Source of the DNA: Altericroceibacterium spongiae
GTDB taxonomy: Bacteria > Pseudomonadota > Alphaproteobacteria > Sphingomonadales > Sphingomonadaceae
Length of the DNA: 64,000 nucleotides
NCBI RefSeq assembly: GCF_003610805.1
Contig: NZ_RAPF01000006.1
Span: forward strand, 124,001 to 188,000
Direction: 5' to 3'
Positions 7,846-17,496 of the stretch are shown here, one piece after another. Each line of letters starts with the position of its first letter. Positions within the stretch are counted from its first letter, which is position 1. A model generated the notes under the pieces. It was not told where the DNA came from. It searched no databases and saw nothing but the letters and a program-made list of their open reading frames with translations. The translations under genes and the position numbers were made by a program.

Positions 7846-8973
7846 ATGAAGGCCACCATCGAACGCGCGACGCTGCTTCGCTGCCTGTCTCACGTCCAGT
7901 CGGTGGTGGAGCGGCGCAACACCATTCCCATCCTTTCCAATGTCCTGATCGAAGCGAGCGCGGACGGAACGCTCAGAATCATGGCCACCGATCTCGATCT
8001 GCAGGTGGTGGAAAGCCTCTCCGCCGTTTCGGTGGATGTGGCCGGATCGATTACCGTTTCTGCGCATCTGCTGTTCGATATTGCCCGCAAATTGCCCGAT
8101 GGCAGCCAGGTGAGCATGGAAACGGCCGATAACCGCATGACGGTGAAGGCCGGGCGCAGCCGCTTCTCGCTGCCTACTTTGCCGCGGGACGATTTCCCTG
8201 TGATCGTGGAAGGCGATCTGCCGACCAGCTTCCAGCTTCCGGCGAAAATGCTGGCCGAACTGATCGACCGGACGCGTTTTGCGATCTCGACCGAAGAGAC
8301 CCGTTATTACCTCAATGGCATTTTTCTGCATGTTGCCGACGATGCCGAGCCGGTTCTCAAGGCCGCGGCCACGGACGGCCACCGCCTTGCCCGCTTCACC
8401 CTGCCACGCCCCGAGGGGGCCGAAGGGATGCCCGATGTGATCGTGCCGCGCAAAGCCGTGGGCGAATTGCGCAAGCTGCTCGAAGAAGCGCTGGACAGCA
8501 ATGTCGCGATCGATCTGTCGGCCAGCAAGATCCGTTTCTCGCTCGGCGGTGAAGGCGGCGTGGTGCTGACCTCCAAGCTGATCGACGGAACTTTCCCCGA
8601 TTACAGCCGCGTCATCCCTACCGGGAATGACAAGCTTCTGAAGCTCGATCCGCGCAGCCTGTATGACGGGGTGGACCGTGTCGCGACCATCGCCACCGAA
8701 AAGACCCGCGCGGTCAAGATGGGGCTGGATCAGGACCGGGTAACGCTCTCGGTCAGTTCGCCCGATAACGGCACGGCGGCCGAAGAAGTCCCGGCCGATT
8801 ATTCTGCCGAAGGGTTCGAGATCGGCTTTAACGCCAATTATCTGAAAGATATTCTCAGCCAGATCGAAGGGGACAGCGTGGAACTGCATCTCGCCGATCC
8901 GGGTGCCCCCACGCTGATCCGTCAGAACGATGCCAGCCCGGCGCTCTATGTTCTGATGCCGATGCGGGTCTGA
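7846..8973 (+). CDS. dnaN: DNA polymerase III beta subunit (sliding clamp)
   Basis: The 375-residue clamp that tethers replicative polymerase to DNA. Family signatures are the N-terminal region with QSVVERRNTIPILSNVL, IMATDLDLQV, the middle ISTEETRYYLNGIFLH and ATDGHRLA, GTFPDYSRVIP, and the C-terminal LMPMRV-type end. Three repeated clamp domains of about 120 residues are evident from these landmarks. It is not next to dnaA or recF here, as is common in alphaproteobacteria. A GAGGGG lies rather far (about 14 bases) upstream of ATG 7846, within a 181-base gap that should contain its promoter. Confidence 0.96.
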   Translation: MKATIERATLLRCLSHVQSVVERRNTIPILSNVLIEASADGTLRIMATDLDLQVVESLSAVSVDVAGSITVSAHLLFDIARKLPDGSQVSMETADNRMTVKAGRSRFSLPTLPRDDFPVIVEGDLPTSFQLPAKMLAELIDRTRFAISTEETRYYLNGIFLHVADDAEPVLKAAATDGHRLARFTLPRPEGAEGMPDVIVPRKAVGELRKLLEEALDSNVAIDLSASKIRFSLGGEGGVVLTSKLIDGTFPDYSRVIPTGNDKLLKLDPRSLYDGVDRVATIATEKTRAVKMGLDQDRVTLSVSSPDNGTAAEEVPADYSAEGFEIGFNANYLKDILSQIEGDSVELHLADPGAPTLIRQNDASPALYVLMPMRV

Positions 8974-9016
8974 GACAGACTGGCGGTGGAGACAGCATCT
9001 TTACCGCTTATTCGCC

Positions 9017-9481
9017 ATGCCCCTTTCGACTCTGTTTCTCCTGATCGGCGCGGCTCTGCTGGTCTTCCTGCTGTTCTGGCTGCTTGTCACTACAGTATTG
9101 CAGCGAGTGGCGGGCTGGCCGCAGCTCGAAAAGGCTTTTCCCGACCGTGACGAAAGGCCTGAGGTGATATTCCGTATGCAGTCGGGCATGATCGGGATGA
9201 GCGCAAAGCGGCGTATCGCGCTCAGCGCTTGCCTGCGTTACGATATTTGTCCCGGCGGGATGCGCTTTATGATCTGGCGACTGTTCGGTCCTTTCGCCAA
9301 ACCCTTTTTTGTTCCCTGGCGCGCGCTGGAAATGCGGGATGATGATAAAGTGCTTAGGAACGGGGCCTTTCTCGCTTTCGGGAAGTCGGAAAGCGGGGGC
9401 ATGTGGATGTCCGGGCCAGCGGCTGTTCGCTTGCGTGACAGGGCAAAAGGGCGAATAAAATACAATAATGCAGCCGATTAG
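9017..9481 (+). CDS. Hypothetical single-pass membrane protein
   Basis: A 154-residue protein I do not recognise. One strongly hydrophobic segment at residues 4-27 (LFLLIGAALLVFLLFWLL) is followed by a mixed, mostly soluble domain with FVPWRALEMRDD in its middle, a pattern resembling small bacterial PH-like membrane proteins; this likeness is only suggestive. No clear ribosome site precedes ATG 9017. It follows dnaN by 43 bases with no terminator seen, so it may be read from the dnaN promoter. Confidence 0.5.
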   Translation: MPLSTLFLLIGAALLVFLLFWLLVTTVLQRVAGWPQLEKAFPDRDERPEVIFRMQSGMIGMSAKRRIALSACLRYDICPGGMRFMIWRLFGPFAKPFFVPWRALEMRDDDKVLRNGAFLAFGKSESGGMWMSGPAAVRLRDRAKGRIKYNNAAD

Positions 9482-9603
9482 TTGAATTAATTTATTATCG
9501 GGCTTTGCAATGAAGCCGCAATATCGTGCTTTTATGGTCCGGACGGTAAAGAACACGCCCGGCGGTTAACGCTTTTTCAAGCGGCTTAGTCCACCAGAGC
9601 ACT

Positions 9604-12387
9604 ATGAAAAGTGGTGTTAAACCCTTCCAGAATCAGATGAAAAAACAGGTTTCGCAAGAACGTGCCCGCCGGCGCTTTGCGGTTCCTGTCACTCAGTCTG
9701 ATTCCGTGGATGAAAGCGGCAGCAAGGTCGCTGACCCGGTGATGGGTGTCGCCACCGTACCTCTGCCACCGGAAGGAGAACGCCGTTTCCATGACCGCCG
9801 CCGGGTCCGGAGGCGCGAACTCGATCCCGGCCCGGCCGGCGGTCTGTTCAAAAGATCATGGGTGCCGCGTTCCTGGCCTGTCGTGGTGATTATCATGACG
9901 CTGGCTCTGTTTGTCTGCATTGTGGTGACGGCCTCTCTGCCCCCCGTAGCCGCTGCTCTTCCGCTGGGTCTGGCTGTGCTGACAGGGGCGGGCATGCAGG
10001 TCGCCTTCATGGCAATAGGCGAGTGTGACGGGCGCAGAATGGCGAAATATTCCGCTATCGGCCTGACCATCGTTCTGCCCAATCTGCTCTATGGTTTCGG
10101 TCTCACCGCCTGGGTGTCTTCCGGCGGACTGACCTGGCCGGTGGCGATTGCGGTCATGGCGTGTCTGGGCACTTCGGCAGCCATCTGTCTCCGGCGCTTT
10201 CCAACACTGATCTATACGGTGTCCGCTTCCTTGTGGCTTCCTGCCATCATTGCTTTTCCGAACTGGTCGGCTCTTGCGGCACTGGCACTGGCCATGCTGA
10301 TTACGCTGGTCGTGGCCAAACGCCAGGCGGTGATCGACCGCTACGAAGCGCAGCAGCTCGCTGCGATAGACCGGCTGCGGCAGCGGGCGCAGGATATTCT
10401 GATCGATTACGAGGAAACCGGGCAGGGCTGGTTCTGGGAAACCGACCGCCGGGCGCAGCTTACCTATCTGTCCGAACCGGTGGCCCGGATGCTGGGCCGG
10501 TCTTCCGACGATCTGATCGGCCGCCCGCTGACCGACATTTTCGATTTGGGGGATTACGGCCAGACGGAAGAACGCACGCTGATGTTTCATCTGGCGGCGC
10601 GCTCCTCTTTCCATGAATTGCCGGTGCGTGCGGCGATTGTGGGAGAAGAGCGATGGTGGTCGATCAGTGGCCGACCGACTTTCGATGAACAGCATAACTT
10701 CACCGGCTTCCGGGGTTCGGGCACCGATCTCACGGAAAAGCAACGCAGCCAGCAATGGACGACAAGGCTGGCGCATTACGATTCGCTGACCGGGCTCGCC
10801 AACCGTTTTCAGCTCTCGCAGTCGCTGGAAAAAATCCTTTCCATGCCGCATCAGACAGATCGTTGCTGCGCCTTTCTGCTGCTCGATCTCGACCGTTTCA
10901 AGCAGGTCAACGATACGCTGGGCCATCCGGCGGGCGATGCGCTGCTGAAACAGGTGGCGAGCAGGCTGGAAGATACGGCCGGCAGGATCGGGCAGACCGG
11001 CCGGCTGGGCGGTGATGAATTCGCCCTCATCATTCCGGGCCAGGTCGAACGGCAAAGCCTTGCCGTGCTGGCCGAACAGATCATCCGTGTGCTGAGCGAA
11101 CCCTATATTGTGGAAGGGCAGCGTGTCGTAATCGGCGCTTCCATCGGCATAGCCTGTTCGCCGCAAGACGGTGCTACGCGCGATACGCTGGTGCGCAATG
11201 CGGATCTGGCGCTTTATGCCGCGAAGGATGCCGGGCGTGGCGGCTATTATTTTTACGAGACCGATCTTCATGCCGAAGCCGAGGCACGCACTGCCCTGGA
11301 GCAGGATCTGCGCAGCGCGATTTCCTCGGGCGAATTGCAGCTTTTCTATCAGCCGGTCGTATCGGTGGCGACCGAGGAGATTACCGGCTTCGAAGCGCTG
11401 CTGCGCTGGAAGCATCGCGAACATGGGTGGATTTCACCCCGGACTTTCGTGCCTCTGGCCGAGGAAAAGGGGCTGATTACGCTGATCGGTGAATGGGCGC
11501 TGATGACGGCCTGCCACGATCTGGCGAAGTGGCCGGAGAATATTCGGGTGGCGGTGAATGTCTCGCCGCTGCAATTCGCCAATGCTAATTTGCCCTCGAT
11601 CGTGATGAATGCGGTGGCGCAGGCCGGCATCGATCCGTCGCGGCTCGAACTGGAAATCACCGAAAGCGTGTTCCTCAATGATGATGGCGAAGCCGCAGCG
11701 ATGTTTGCCACGCTCAAACGGATCGGTGTCAGGCTGGTGCTGGACGATTTCGGGACCGGTTATTCCTCGCTCAGCCATATAGAGCGTGCCCCTTTCGACC
11801 GGATCAAGATCGATCAGAGTTTCGTGCGCGGAGCCACTCACGAGGGTAGTCGCAACGGGGCGATTATCTCCTCGATTACCAGTCTGGCCGTCGCGCTGGG
11901 CATGGAAACGACGGCCGAGGGTGTCGAAACATTCGATGAACTGGAGCTGGTGCGCCGGTATGGCTGCAGCCATGTGCAGGGTTTCATTTATGAACCCGCT
12001 CTCAGCCCCGAAGCGGCGTTGCAACGTCTGGCAGGCGGGCTGAATGCCATGGCGCAGGGGAAAAGAGTTGCACGCTCCCCGCGCGAATCCGTGCTGTGCC
12101 GGGTGGTCCTGGAGCATGGCGGACAGCGCTATAATGCCACGATCCGCAATATTTCGCGCAATGGCGCCCTGATAGAAGGGCTGTGGAACGTCCCGGCGAA
12201 TACCGTGTTCGATCTGCAATTCCCCGAGGGACTCCGGGTCGAGGCGCAGGCCCGCTGGTGTCAGGAAGACAAGATGGGCGTCGAATTCGGCCGTCCGGTC
12301 GAGCGTGACGGCAACAGGCCGGCATTTGTCGACGGTGCTCCGCCGGATGTTCCGCAGGGAACGGCGGCGATACGCGCGGCAGGGTGA
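9604..12387 (+). CDS. Membrane PAS-GGDEF-EAL-PilZ cyclic-di-GMP protein
   Basis: A 927-residue protein combining synthesis, breakdown and binding domains for cyclic di-GMP. Order: basic cytoplasmic N-terminus with HDRRRVRRRE (about 62-71); five or six membrane helices (about 90-240); PAS domain (about 260-375); GGDEF domain with intact LGGDEF at about 468-473; EAL domain with EALLRW at 597 and DDFGTGYSS; and a C-terminal PilZ-like domain (about 820-900, RNISRNGALIEG). The RxxD inhibitory site upstream of GGDEF is absent (GRIG stands there). Both catalytic motifs look intact, so either activity is possible. It stands between dnaN and lepA with its own 122-base upstream gap. Confidence 0.9.
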   Translation: MKSGVKPFQNQMKKQVSQERARRRFAVPVTQSDSVDESGSKVADPVMGVATVPLPPEGERRFHDRRRVRRRELDPGPAGGLFKRSWVPRSWPVVVIIMTLALFVCIVVTASLPPVAAALPLGLAVLTGAGMQVAFMAIGECDGRRMAKYSAIGLTIVLPNLLYGFGLTAWVSSGGLTWPVAIAVMACLGTSAAICLRRFPTLIYTVSASLWLPAIIAFPNWSALAALALAMLITLVVAKRQAVIDRYEAQQLAAIDRLRQRAQDILIDYEETGQGWFWETDRRAQLTYLSEPVARMLGRSSDDLIGRPLTDIFDLGDYGQTEERTLMFHLAARSSFHELPVRAAIVGEERWWSISGRPTFDEQHNFTGFRGSGTDLTEKQRSQQWTTRLAHYDSLTGLANRFQLSQSLEKILSMPHQTDRCCAFLLLDLDRFKQVNDTLGHPAGDALLKQVASRLEDTAGRIGQTGRLGGDEFALIIPGQVERQSLAVLAEQIIRVLSEPYIVEGQRVVIGASIGIACSPQDGATRDTLVRNADLALYAAKDAGRGGYYFYETDLHAEAEARTALEQDLRSAISSGELQLFYQPVVSVATEEITGFEALLRWKHREHGWISPRTFVPLAEEKGLITLIGEWALMTACHDLAKWPENIRVAVNVSPLQFANANLPSIVMNAVAQAGIDPSRLELEITESVFLNDDGEAAAMFATLKRIGVRLVLDDFGTGYSSLSHIERAPFDRIKIDQSFVRGATHEGSRNGAIISSITSLAVALGMETTAEGVETFDELELVRRYGCSHVQGFIYEPALSPEAALQRLAGGLNAMAQGKRVARSPRESVLCRVVLEHGGQRYNATIRNISRNGALIEGLWNVPANTVFDLQFPEGLRVEAQARWCQEDKMGVEFGRPVERDGNRPAFVDGAPPDVPQGTAAIRAAG

Positions 12388-12454
12388 GCCAAAACCGCTT
12401 GCCGCGTGCATTTGCTATGCTGACAGCGCGCATCGGGCAGGCTAGAGGGCCGGA

Positions 12455-14257
12455 ATGACCGACCTTTCGCTGATCCGTAATTTTTCGATTATCGCCCATA
12501 TCGACCATGGCAAGAGCACGCTGGCCGACCGTCTGATTCAGGTCACTGGGGGCCTGACAGAGCGCGAGCTGAAAGAGCAGGTGCTCGATAATATGGATAT
12601 TGAGCGCGAACGCGGGATCACCATCAAGGCGCAGACCGTCCGGCTCGATTACACGGCATCGGACGGCAAGACCTATCAGCTCAATCTGATGGACACGCCG
12701 GGCCATGTGGACTTCGCTTATGAAGTCTCCCGCAGTCTTGCCGCCTGCGAAGGCGCGCTGCTGGTGGTCGATGCGGCGCAGGGCGTGGAAGCGCAGACGC
12801 TGGCCAATGTCTATCAGTCGATCGAGCATGACCATGAAATCGTGCCGGTCATTAACAAGATCGATTTGCCCGCCGCCGATCCCGACAAGGTCAAGAATGA
12901 GATTGAGGAAGTTATCGGCCTCGATGCCAGCGATGCGGTGCTCACATCCGCCAAATCGGGTATCGGGATCGAAGATGTGCTCGAAGCGCTGGTCAGGCGT
13001 ATCCCGCCGCCCGAGGGCGAGCGCGACGAGCCGCTGAAAGCCATGCTGGTCGATAGCTGGTACGATCCCTATCTCGGCGTGGTCATTCTGGTGCGTGTGA
13101 TGGACGGCGTGCTCAGGAAAGGGCAGCAGATCAAATTCATGCAGGGCGGCACGACCCATCTGGTCGACCGGGTGGGCTGTATGCGCCCGAAAATCGAACA
13201 GCTTCCCGAACTCGGCCCCGGCGAGATCGGCTTCATCACCGCGCAGATCAAGGAAGTCGAACAGGCCAAGGTCGGCGATACGATCACCACGGTGAAGGGC
13301 GGGGCGGATAAGCCGTTGCCCGGCTATAAGGAAGTGCAGTCGGTGGTGTTTTGCGGCCTCTTCCCGGTCGATGCCGCCGATTTCGAGAAATTGCGCGAAA
13401 GCATCGGCAAGCTCAGGCTCAACGATGCGAGCTTTACGTTCGAAATGGAAAATTCCGCAGCGCTGGGTTTTGGCTTCCGCTGCGGTTTTCTCGGCCTGCT
13501 CCATCTGGAAATCATTCAGGAACGTCTCAGTCGCGAATACGATCTCGATCTGATTACCACCGCCCCTTCGGTGGTTTATCGCCTGACCATGACCGATGGC
13601 AGCACGCAGGAATTGCATAATCCGGCCGATATGCCCGATCCGGTGAAGATCGACACGATGGAAGAACCCTGGATCAAGGCCACTATCTATACGCCCGACG
13701 AATATCTCGGATCGATCCTCAAACTGTGTCAGGACCGCCGGGGTATTCAGCGCGATCTGACCTATGTCGGCGGGCGGGCGCAGGTGGTTTACGAATTGCC
13801 TCTCAATGAAGTGGTGTTCGACTTCTATGACCGGCTGAAAAGCATATCACGCGGCTATGCGAGCTTCGATTACGAACAGATCGGTCTGCGCGAAGGCGAT
13901 CTGGTCAAGATGAATATTCTGGTGAACAATGAACCGGTCGATGCATTGTCGATGATCGTTCATCGCAGTCAGGCCGAAGGCCGCGGACGGGCTCTGTGCG
14001 AAAGGCTGAAGGATCTGATCCCGCGCCATATGTTCAAGATTCCGATTCAGGCGGCGATCGGTGCCAAGGTTATTGCCCGTGAGACGATCAGCGCCATGCG
14101 CAAGGATGTGACCGCGAAATGTTATGGCGGCGACATCACGCGCAAGAAGAAGCTGCTCGAAAAGCAGAAGGAAGGCAAAAAGCGGATGCGTGAATATGGC
14201 AATGTGTCGATTCCGCAGGAAGCGTTCATCGCCGCCTTGCGGATGGGCGAGGAATAA
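12455..14257 (+). CDS. lepA: Elongation factor 4 (LepA), back-translocating GTPase
   Basis: Ribosome-dependent GTPase, 600 residues, the usual length. GTPase motifs are [10 protein letters not shown] (G1, about 15-24), the switch-I region [14 protein letters not shown] (G3) and [10 protein letters not shown] (G4). The LepA-specific C-terminal part is recognisable in [19 protein letters not shown] and in the basic end [23 protein letters not shown] 12455 follows GAGGG. It is closed by a clear terminator 50 bases downstream. Confidence 0.97.
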   Translation: MTDLSLIRNFSIIAHIDHGKSTLADRLIQVTGGLTERELKEQVLDNMDIERERGITIKAQTVRLDYTASDGKTYQLNLMDTPGHVDFAYEVSRSLAACEGALLVVDAAQGVEAQTLANVYQSIEHDHEIVPVINKIDLPAADPDKVKNEIEEVIGLDASDAVLTSAKSGIGIEDVLEALVRRIPPPEGERDEPLKAMLVDSWYDPYLGVVILVRVMDGVLRKGQQIKFMQGGTTHLVDRVGCMRPKIEQLPELGPGEIGFITAQIKEVEQAKVGDTITTVKGGADKPLPGYKEVQSVVFCGLFPVDAADFEKLRESIGKLRLNDASFTFEMENSAALGFGFRCGFLGLLHLEIIQERLSREYDLDLITTAPSVVYRLTMTDGSTQELHNPADMPDPVKIDTMEEPWIKATIYTPDEYLGSILKLCQDRRGIQRDLTYVGGRAQVVYELPLNEVVFDFYDRLKSISRGYASFDYEQIGLREGDLVKMNILVNNEPVDALSMIVHRSQAEGRGRALCERLKDLIPRHMFKIPIQAAIGAKVIARETISAMRKDVTAKCYGGDITRKKKLLEKQKEGKKRMREYGNVSIPQEAFIAALRMGEE

Positions 14258-14306
14258 ACGCCAGGGCGCATTCCGATGTGCTGACCGGATCTGTAAACGC
14301 CAAAGA

Positions 14307-14335
14307 AAACGGGGCCTTGCGGGGCCCCGTTTCTA
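14307..14335. terminator. Terminator between lepA and the convergent PEP-CTERM gene
   Basis: A perfect 10-base stem (AAACGGGGCC 14307-14316 with GGCCCCGTTT 14323-14332) surrounds a 6-base loop. The A-rich left flank and T-rich right flank let it work in both directions, which suits the convergent genes. Confidence 0.85.
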
Positions 14336-14364
14336 TATGCGGTAAAGAGTAAAGATATGCCCGA

Positions 14365-15447
14365 TCAGGCGGCGGAGGCAGTCCGTCGGCGGCGCCAGAA
14401 GAACAGGCCGGCCAGCGCTGCGCCGAAGAGGGTCAGCATGCCCGGTTCCGGAACCGGCGTGCCGCCGCCGCTGGAGGAGCTGCCGCCCGAGCTTGTCGAA
14501 TTACCGGGATCTTCAGGCGGGTAATAACCGCCATTATAGGTGCCGACATGCATTTCGCCATTCTGGTCCATGCTGCCGAAGACAGCGGAGCCCTGAATAT
14601 AGTTCGATGTCATCGCATGGGCCTCGGGCGCGAGCACTGAACCGCCCCATGCCGTGGAGAGCGAGAGATTTTCCGCATCGGGGAAGTTCCAGATGACATG
14701 CTCGCCCAGATTATTGGTGCCGCCGAGGAAATTGTCGTTCAGATTGATCGTCGATCCCGAGACATTCACAATCGCTGTATCGGCACCGTTCAGATTGAAC
14801 TGAATTTCACCGATCTTGTCGAGATCGGACGCATCGATGTTGAACACGGCCACGCCATCGGCATCGGGCCTGGCATTGAAAGTGCCGCGATTACCATTGA
14901 TGGACAAATCGCTGTTCGCGCTCTGCGTGCTCATTGCATAAGAGAGATTGCCCATCGAAGTTTCGATGAGGCTCTTCTGCTGCGTCAGATTCTGTGTGAA
15001 GCCCGGATCGGAATTGGCGAGACCCGCATTCACCGTGTTGCTGTTCACATTCGTGTTGCTGATTGTGCCGCCCACCAGAACGGTCTGCGGAGACCCATTG
15101 AGATTGAAGCCGCTATTGACATTGCCGCCAACAATCGCACCCGAACCGTTATTGAGGTTTTTGTGACCGCCATTCACATCGCCCACCACGGTGAGGCCGG
15201 GCGTGCCAGTCGGTGAAGCGGGAATAGTGCGGATATTGTAGTTCGACGAATTGCCGTTCAGGTTACCGCCGACAAAAGTGCGTCCTTCCACTTCCGAGGA
15301 GGAATTGAGATCACCCAGAACCACAAGGTTCCATGTCCGCAGAACGTCCGTGCCGGCGATCAGCGAAGACGAGGCCGAAGCCGGTACAGCAACCAGCGTA
15401 ACCGCCATGGCAGCAAGGGAAAGCGAAGTTCGGCAAGTCAGCGACAC
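14365..15447 (-). CDS. Choice-of-anchor A family protein with PEP-CTERM sorting signal
   Basis: A 360-residue exported surface protein. A signal peptide ends around VPASASS (residue 26). The middle (about 30-310) is Asn/Gly/Ser-rich, with repeated GG-[DNT]-[VL] units such as VGDVNGG, VGGNVNSG and VGGTISN, fitting the choice-of-anchor A domain. After a Gly/Ser/Pro linker the C-terminus is VPEPG (332-336), a hydrophobic segment and RRRR: the PEP-CTERM signal recognised by an exosortase. The start is GTG 15447 with a purine-rich AGAGAG upstream. No exosortase or EPS genes are in the window, so its sorting partner must lie elsewhere. Confidence 0.88.
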   Translation of the reverse strand: MSLTCRTSLSLAAMAVTLVAVPASASSSLIAGTDVLRTWNLVVLGDLNSSSEVEGRTFVGGNLNGNSSNYNIRTIPASPTGTPGLTVVGDVNGGHKNLNNGSGAIVGGNVNSGFNLNGSPQTVLVGGTISNTNVNSNTVNAGLANSDPGFTQNLTQQKSLIETSMGNLSYAMSTQSANSDLSINGNRGTFNARPDADGVAVFNIDASDLDKIGEIQFNLNGADTAIVNVSGSTINLNDNFLGGTNNLGEHVIWNFPDAENLSLSTAWGGSVLAPEAHAMTSNYIQGSAVFGSMDQNGEMHVGTYNGGYYPPEDPGNSTSSGGSSSSGGGTPVPEPGMLTLFGAALAGLFFWRRRRTASAA

Positions 15448-15746
15448 GATAGCAATCTCTCTCTCAATTCAGATCCTGATAGGCTCGTCCCATAGCCGGA
15501 TGCTGTCGAACGGGCAGGGTTGCTTTGCATTCGTTTCATTTCGAAACGCCTAACGGAGACTAGTCAGTTTTGCTTAAAGCAAGGGATTCCGGGTAAATTG
15601 TCTGGCAAGCGCATGATAAATAGTTGGAAAGTGGAATTCGTTTCGAGTGATGGTCGGAAATTGGGCAGGGTGAGGGCGCGAGAGAGTGTGCGAAAGGTCA
15701 AAAAGCTGAAAGCCTTTCCCTTACTCTTGCAGCACGAATCATCCCG
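15448..15746. other. Non-coding gap, no feature resolved
   Basis: This 299-base gap separates two minus-strand genes and must contain the promoter of the PEP-CTERM gene near its left end. An 87-codon plus-strand frame (15520-15783) overlaps the TetR gene end and has neither a ribosome site nor family-like sequence. I saw no hairpin or repeat worth naming. Confidence 0.5.
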
Positions 15747-16355
15747 TCATTCCCCATCGCCGGGGCCCGACAGGGCGGCATAGGCGAAGCGGACAAGCTG
15801 GTTCGTTCCTTCCTCGCCCGTATTGGCGAATATGCCTTCGCGGTTCAGGCGCGTGCGCGGCGGCGGGCCGAGCGCTGCCCCGGCAATGAAACGCAGCCGG
15901 GCCATCAGTTCTTCCGGTGAAAGATGCGGCAGATGAGGTTGCGCAAGCCGCATGACATTCCGGGCGATTGCGGCCATTTCATGGGTCAGCCGCTCGCTCA
16001 GCTCACCGCTTTCGCGTGAGGCGATTTCATCGATTACCGCCAGAGCGCGGCCGCCGGGCGTAAAGGCGCCGGGCAGCAGCAGGGGCTCCAGCCAGCGGCG
16101 CAACAGCACCGGCAGGGCTGCATCATCATCGGGCAGGGGCTCATCCAGAGCCTTCCACGCTTCGCGCATGGGCATGAGGTTATGATCGCATAATGTTTCG
16201 AGCAGCCCTGCCACCCCGCCAAAGTGATAAGTTATCAGGGCAGAGTTCAGTCCTGCCAGATCGCCCACCCGACGCACGGTCAGATAACCCACCCCATGTT
16301 CGATGACGATCCGCTCGGCTGCGGCGAGAAGTCTGGCTTTGCTCTTTCCGGTCAT
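15747..16355 (-). CDS. TetR family transcriptional regulator
   Basis: A 202-residue repressor. The N-terminal helix-turn-helix is typical: SKARLLAAAERIVIEHGVGYLTVRRVGDLAGLNSALITYHFGG spans about residues 4-46, with the family's YHFG signature. The C-terminal ligand domain is not informative. ATG 16355 is chosen (CGAGGA upstream) over 15 extra codons. It is divergent from the CmcJ/NvfI-type oxygenase with an 11-base inverted repeat between them, so it probably controls both itself and that enzyme. Confidence 0.88.
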   Translation of the reverse strand: MTGKSKARLLAAAERIVIEHGVGYLTVRRVGDLAGLNSALITYHFGGVAGLLETLCDHNLMPMREAWKALDEPLPDDDAALPVLLRRWLEPLLLPGAFTPGGRALAVIDEIASRESGELSERLTHEMAAIARNVMRLAQPHLPHLSPEELMARLRFIAGAALGPPPRTRLNREGIFANTGEEGTNQLVRFAYAALSGPGDGE

Positions 16356-16385
16356 ATCCTCGTTACCATCTCTAAAATTTAATCG

Positions 16386-16421
16386 CTTGCATAAATTCAC
16401 GGAATCGGCGATTTATACAAG
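16386..16421. promoter_or_regulatory. Inverted repeat, candidate TetR operator
   Basis: CTTGCATAAAT (16386-16396) and ATTTATACAAG (16411-16421) are complementary at 10 of 11 positions, with a 14-base spacer. The repeat lies midway between the divergent starts at 16355 and 16464. The wide spacing would suit two dimers or a long operator; that is inference. Confidence 0.5.
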
Positions 16422-16463
16422 TCGGAAAACCACGGTATAAGCCGCATAAGAGGAGAGAGTGTG

Positions 16464-17372
16464 ATGGCAAGTCTGGCCCAGACCGATATTGAAGAAACCG
16501 CCCGGCAAACGCGAACCATGATCCGCTACCTCGCGCCGGGCGACTTTGTGACCCGCCGCTATGTGTCACAAGGGGAAGAGATGAATACGGGCGACTATGC
16601 GGATTATGAAATGGTTGTGCGCGACGGTATGCCGATCCGCGACCATTTCGAATTCGATACGCATGGCTTTATGCTGGCCCGGTCCCCCAGTGCGGTGAGT
16701 GATTTCCACGATAAGGAGGAAGTGACCGCCAAATATGAGCGTGAAACCGAAGATGCGATCAGGCGTCTGACGGGGGCGGACAAGGTCGTCGCGCGTGGCT
16801 GGATGATCCGCACCTCGCTCGATCTCAGCGAGCATATTAAAAAGAAGCAGGAAAATTATCAGCATTCGGGTGGGGTGCAGCCGCCCGCTGGCGAAGCGCA
16901 TATCGACTTCAATCCGCGCACGGCACGTGCGGTGGCCGAAGCGACCTATCGTGAGCATTTTCCCGATGGTCCGGGCTTCAGGCGGTTCATTGCAACCAGT
17001 TTCTGGCGCACATTCTCACCGGGGCCGCAGGATGTGCCGCTCGCTGTGTGCGACGGGCGCTCAGCACCGCTGGGCGATGAGGAATCCAATACGCTCTTCG
17101 TGGTCGATGAATTTCCGACGGGCGACGCGCTGACCGCGCCGGTCGAAGGTGAAGAAGAGATGATTGCAGCGACGATCTTCCGTTACAATCCGAATCATCG
17201 CTGGTGGTATTTCTCGAATATGAATGTCGATGACGTGCTGTTCTTCAAATTCTACGATTCCGATGAAAGCACTACATGGCGGTGCCCGCACACGGCCTTT
17301 ATCGATTCCAGCTTTCCCGATGCAAAGCCGCGCGAAAGCATCGAATTGCGCTCGATCGCCTTTTTCGAATGA
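16464..17372 (+). CDS. CmcJ/NvfI-type Fe(II)/2-oxoglutarate oxygenase
   Basis: A 302-residue protein resembling the CmcJ/NvfI (AsaB-like) group of oxidoreductases, known from cephamycin and fungal meroterpenoid pathways. The putative iron site is His146-x-Asp148 in AHIDFNPRT and His276 in CPHTAFID; Arg290 in PRESIELRS would bind 2-oxoglutarate. A conserved block with VCDGRSAPLG and NHRWWYFSNM lies between. ATG 16464 follows AGGAGAGAG and is preferred to the GTG three bases earlier. The divergent TetR gene suggests induction by a small molecule. The substrate is unknown, and no biosynthetic cluster surrounds it. Confidence 0.75.
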   Translation: MASLAQTDIEETARQTRTMIRYLAPGDFVTRRYVSQGEEMNTGDYADYEMVVRDGMPIRDHFEFDTHGFMLARSPSAVSDFHDKEEVTAKYERETEDAIRRLTGADKVVARGWMIRTSLDLSEHIKKKQENYQHSGGVQPPAGEAHIDFNPRTARAVAEATYREHFPDGPGFRRFIATSFWRTFSPGPQDVPLAVCDGRSAPLGDEESNTLFVVDEFPTGDALTAPVEGEEEMIAATIFRYNPNHRWWYFSNMNVDDVLFFKFYDSDESTTWRCPHTAFIDSSFPDAKPRESIELRSIAFFE

Positions 17373-17496
17373 TCTCCGGCCGGGGAGGGGGAAGCCGGTG
17401 CTCTTCGCCTCTCCCGCCGGCATCGGATCGGCAAAAGCGGGTATGGCTGTGCAACTTCACTTGGCGTTCATCCCGAGGCTGGCTATAGGCTCTGGC

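Noticed and set aside
9856-11424. 522-codon minus-strand open frame in the GGDEF-EAL gene
   Set aside because: Shadow of a well-supported coding frame.
12002-13618. 538-codon minus-strand open frame inside lepA
   Set aside because: Antisense to a textbook EF4 gene; composition (many His, Arg, Gln) is that of a reverse-frame shadow.
15520-15783. 87-codon plus-strand frame in the gap before the TetR gene
   Set aside because: No ribosome site, no family-like sequence, and it runs into the opposite-strand TetR gene.
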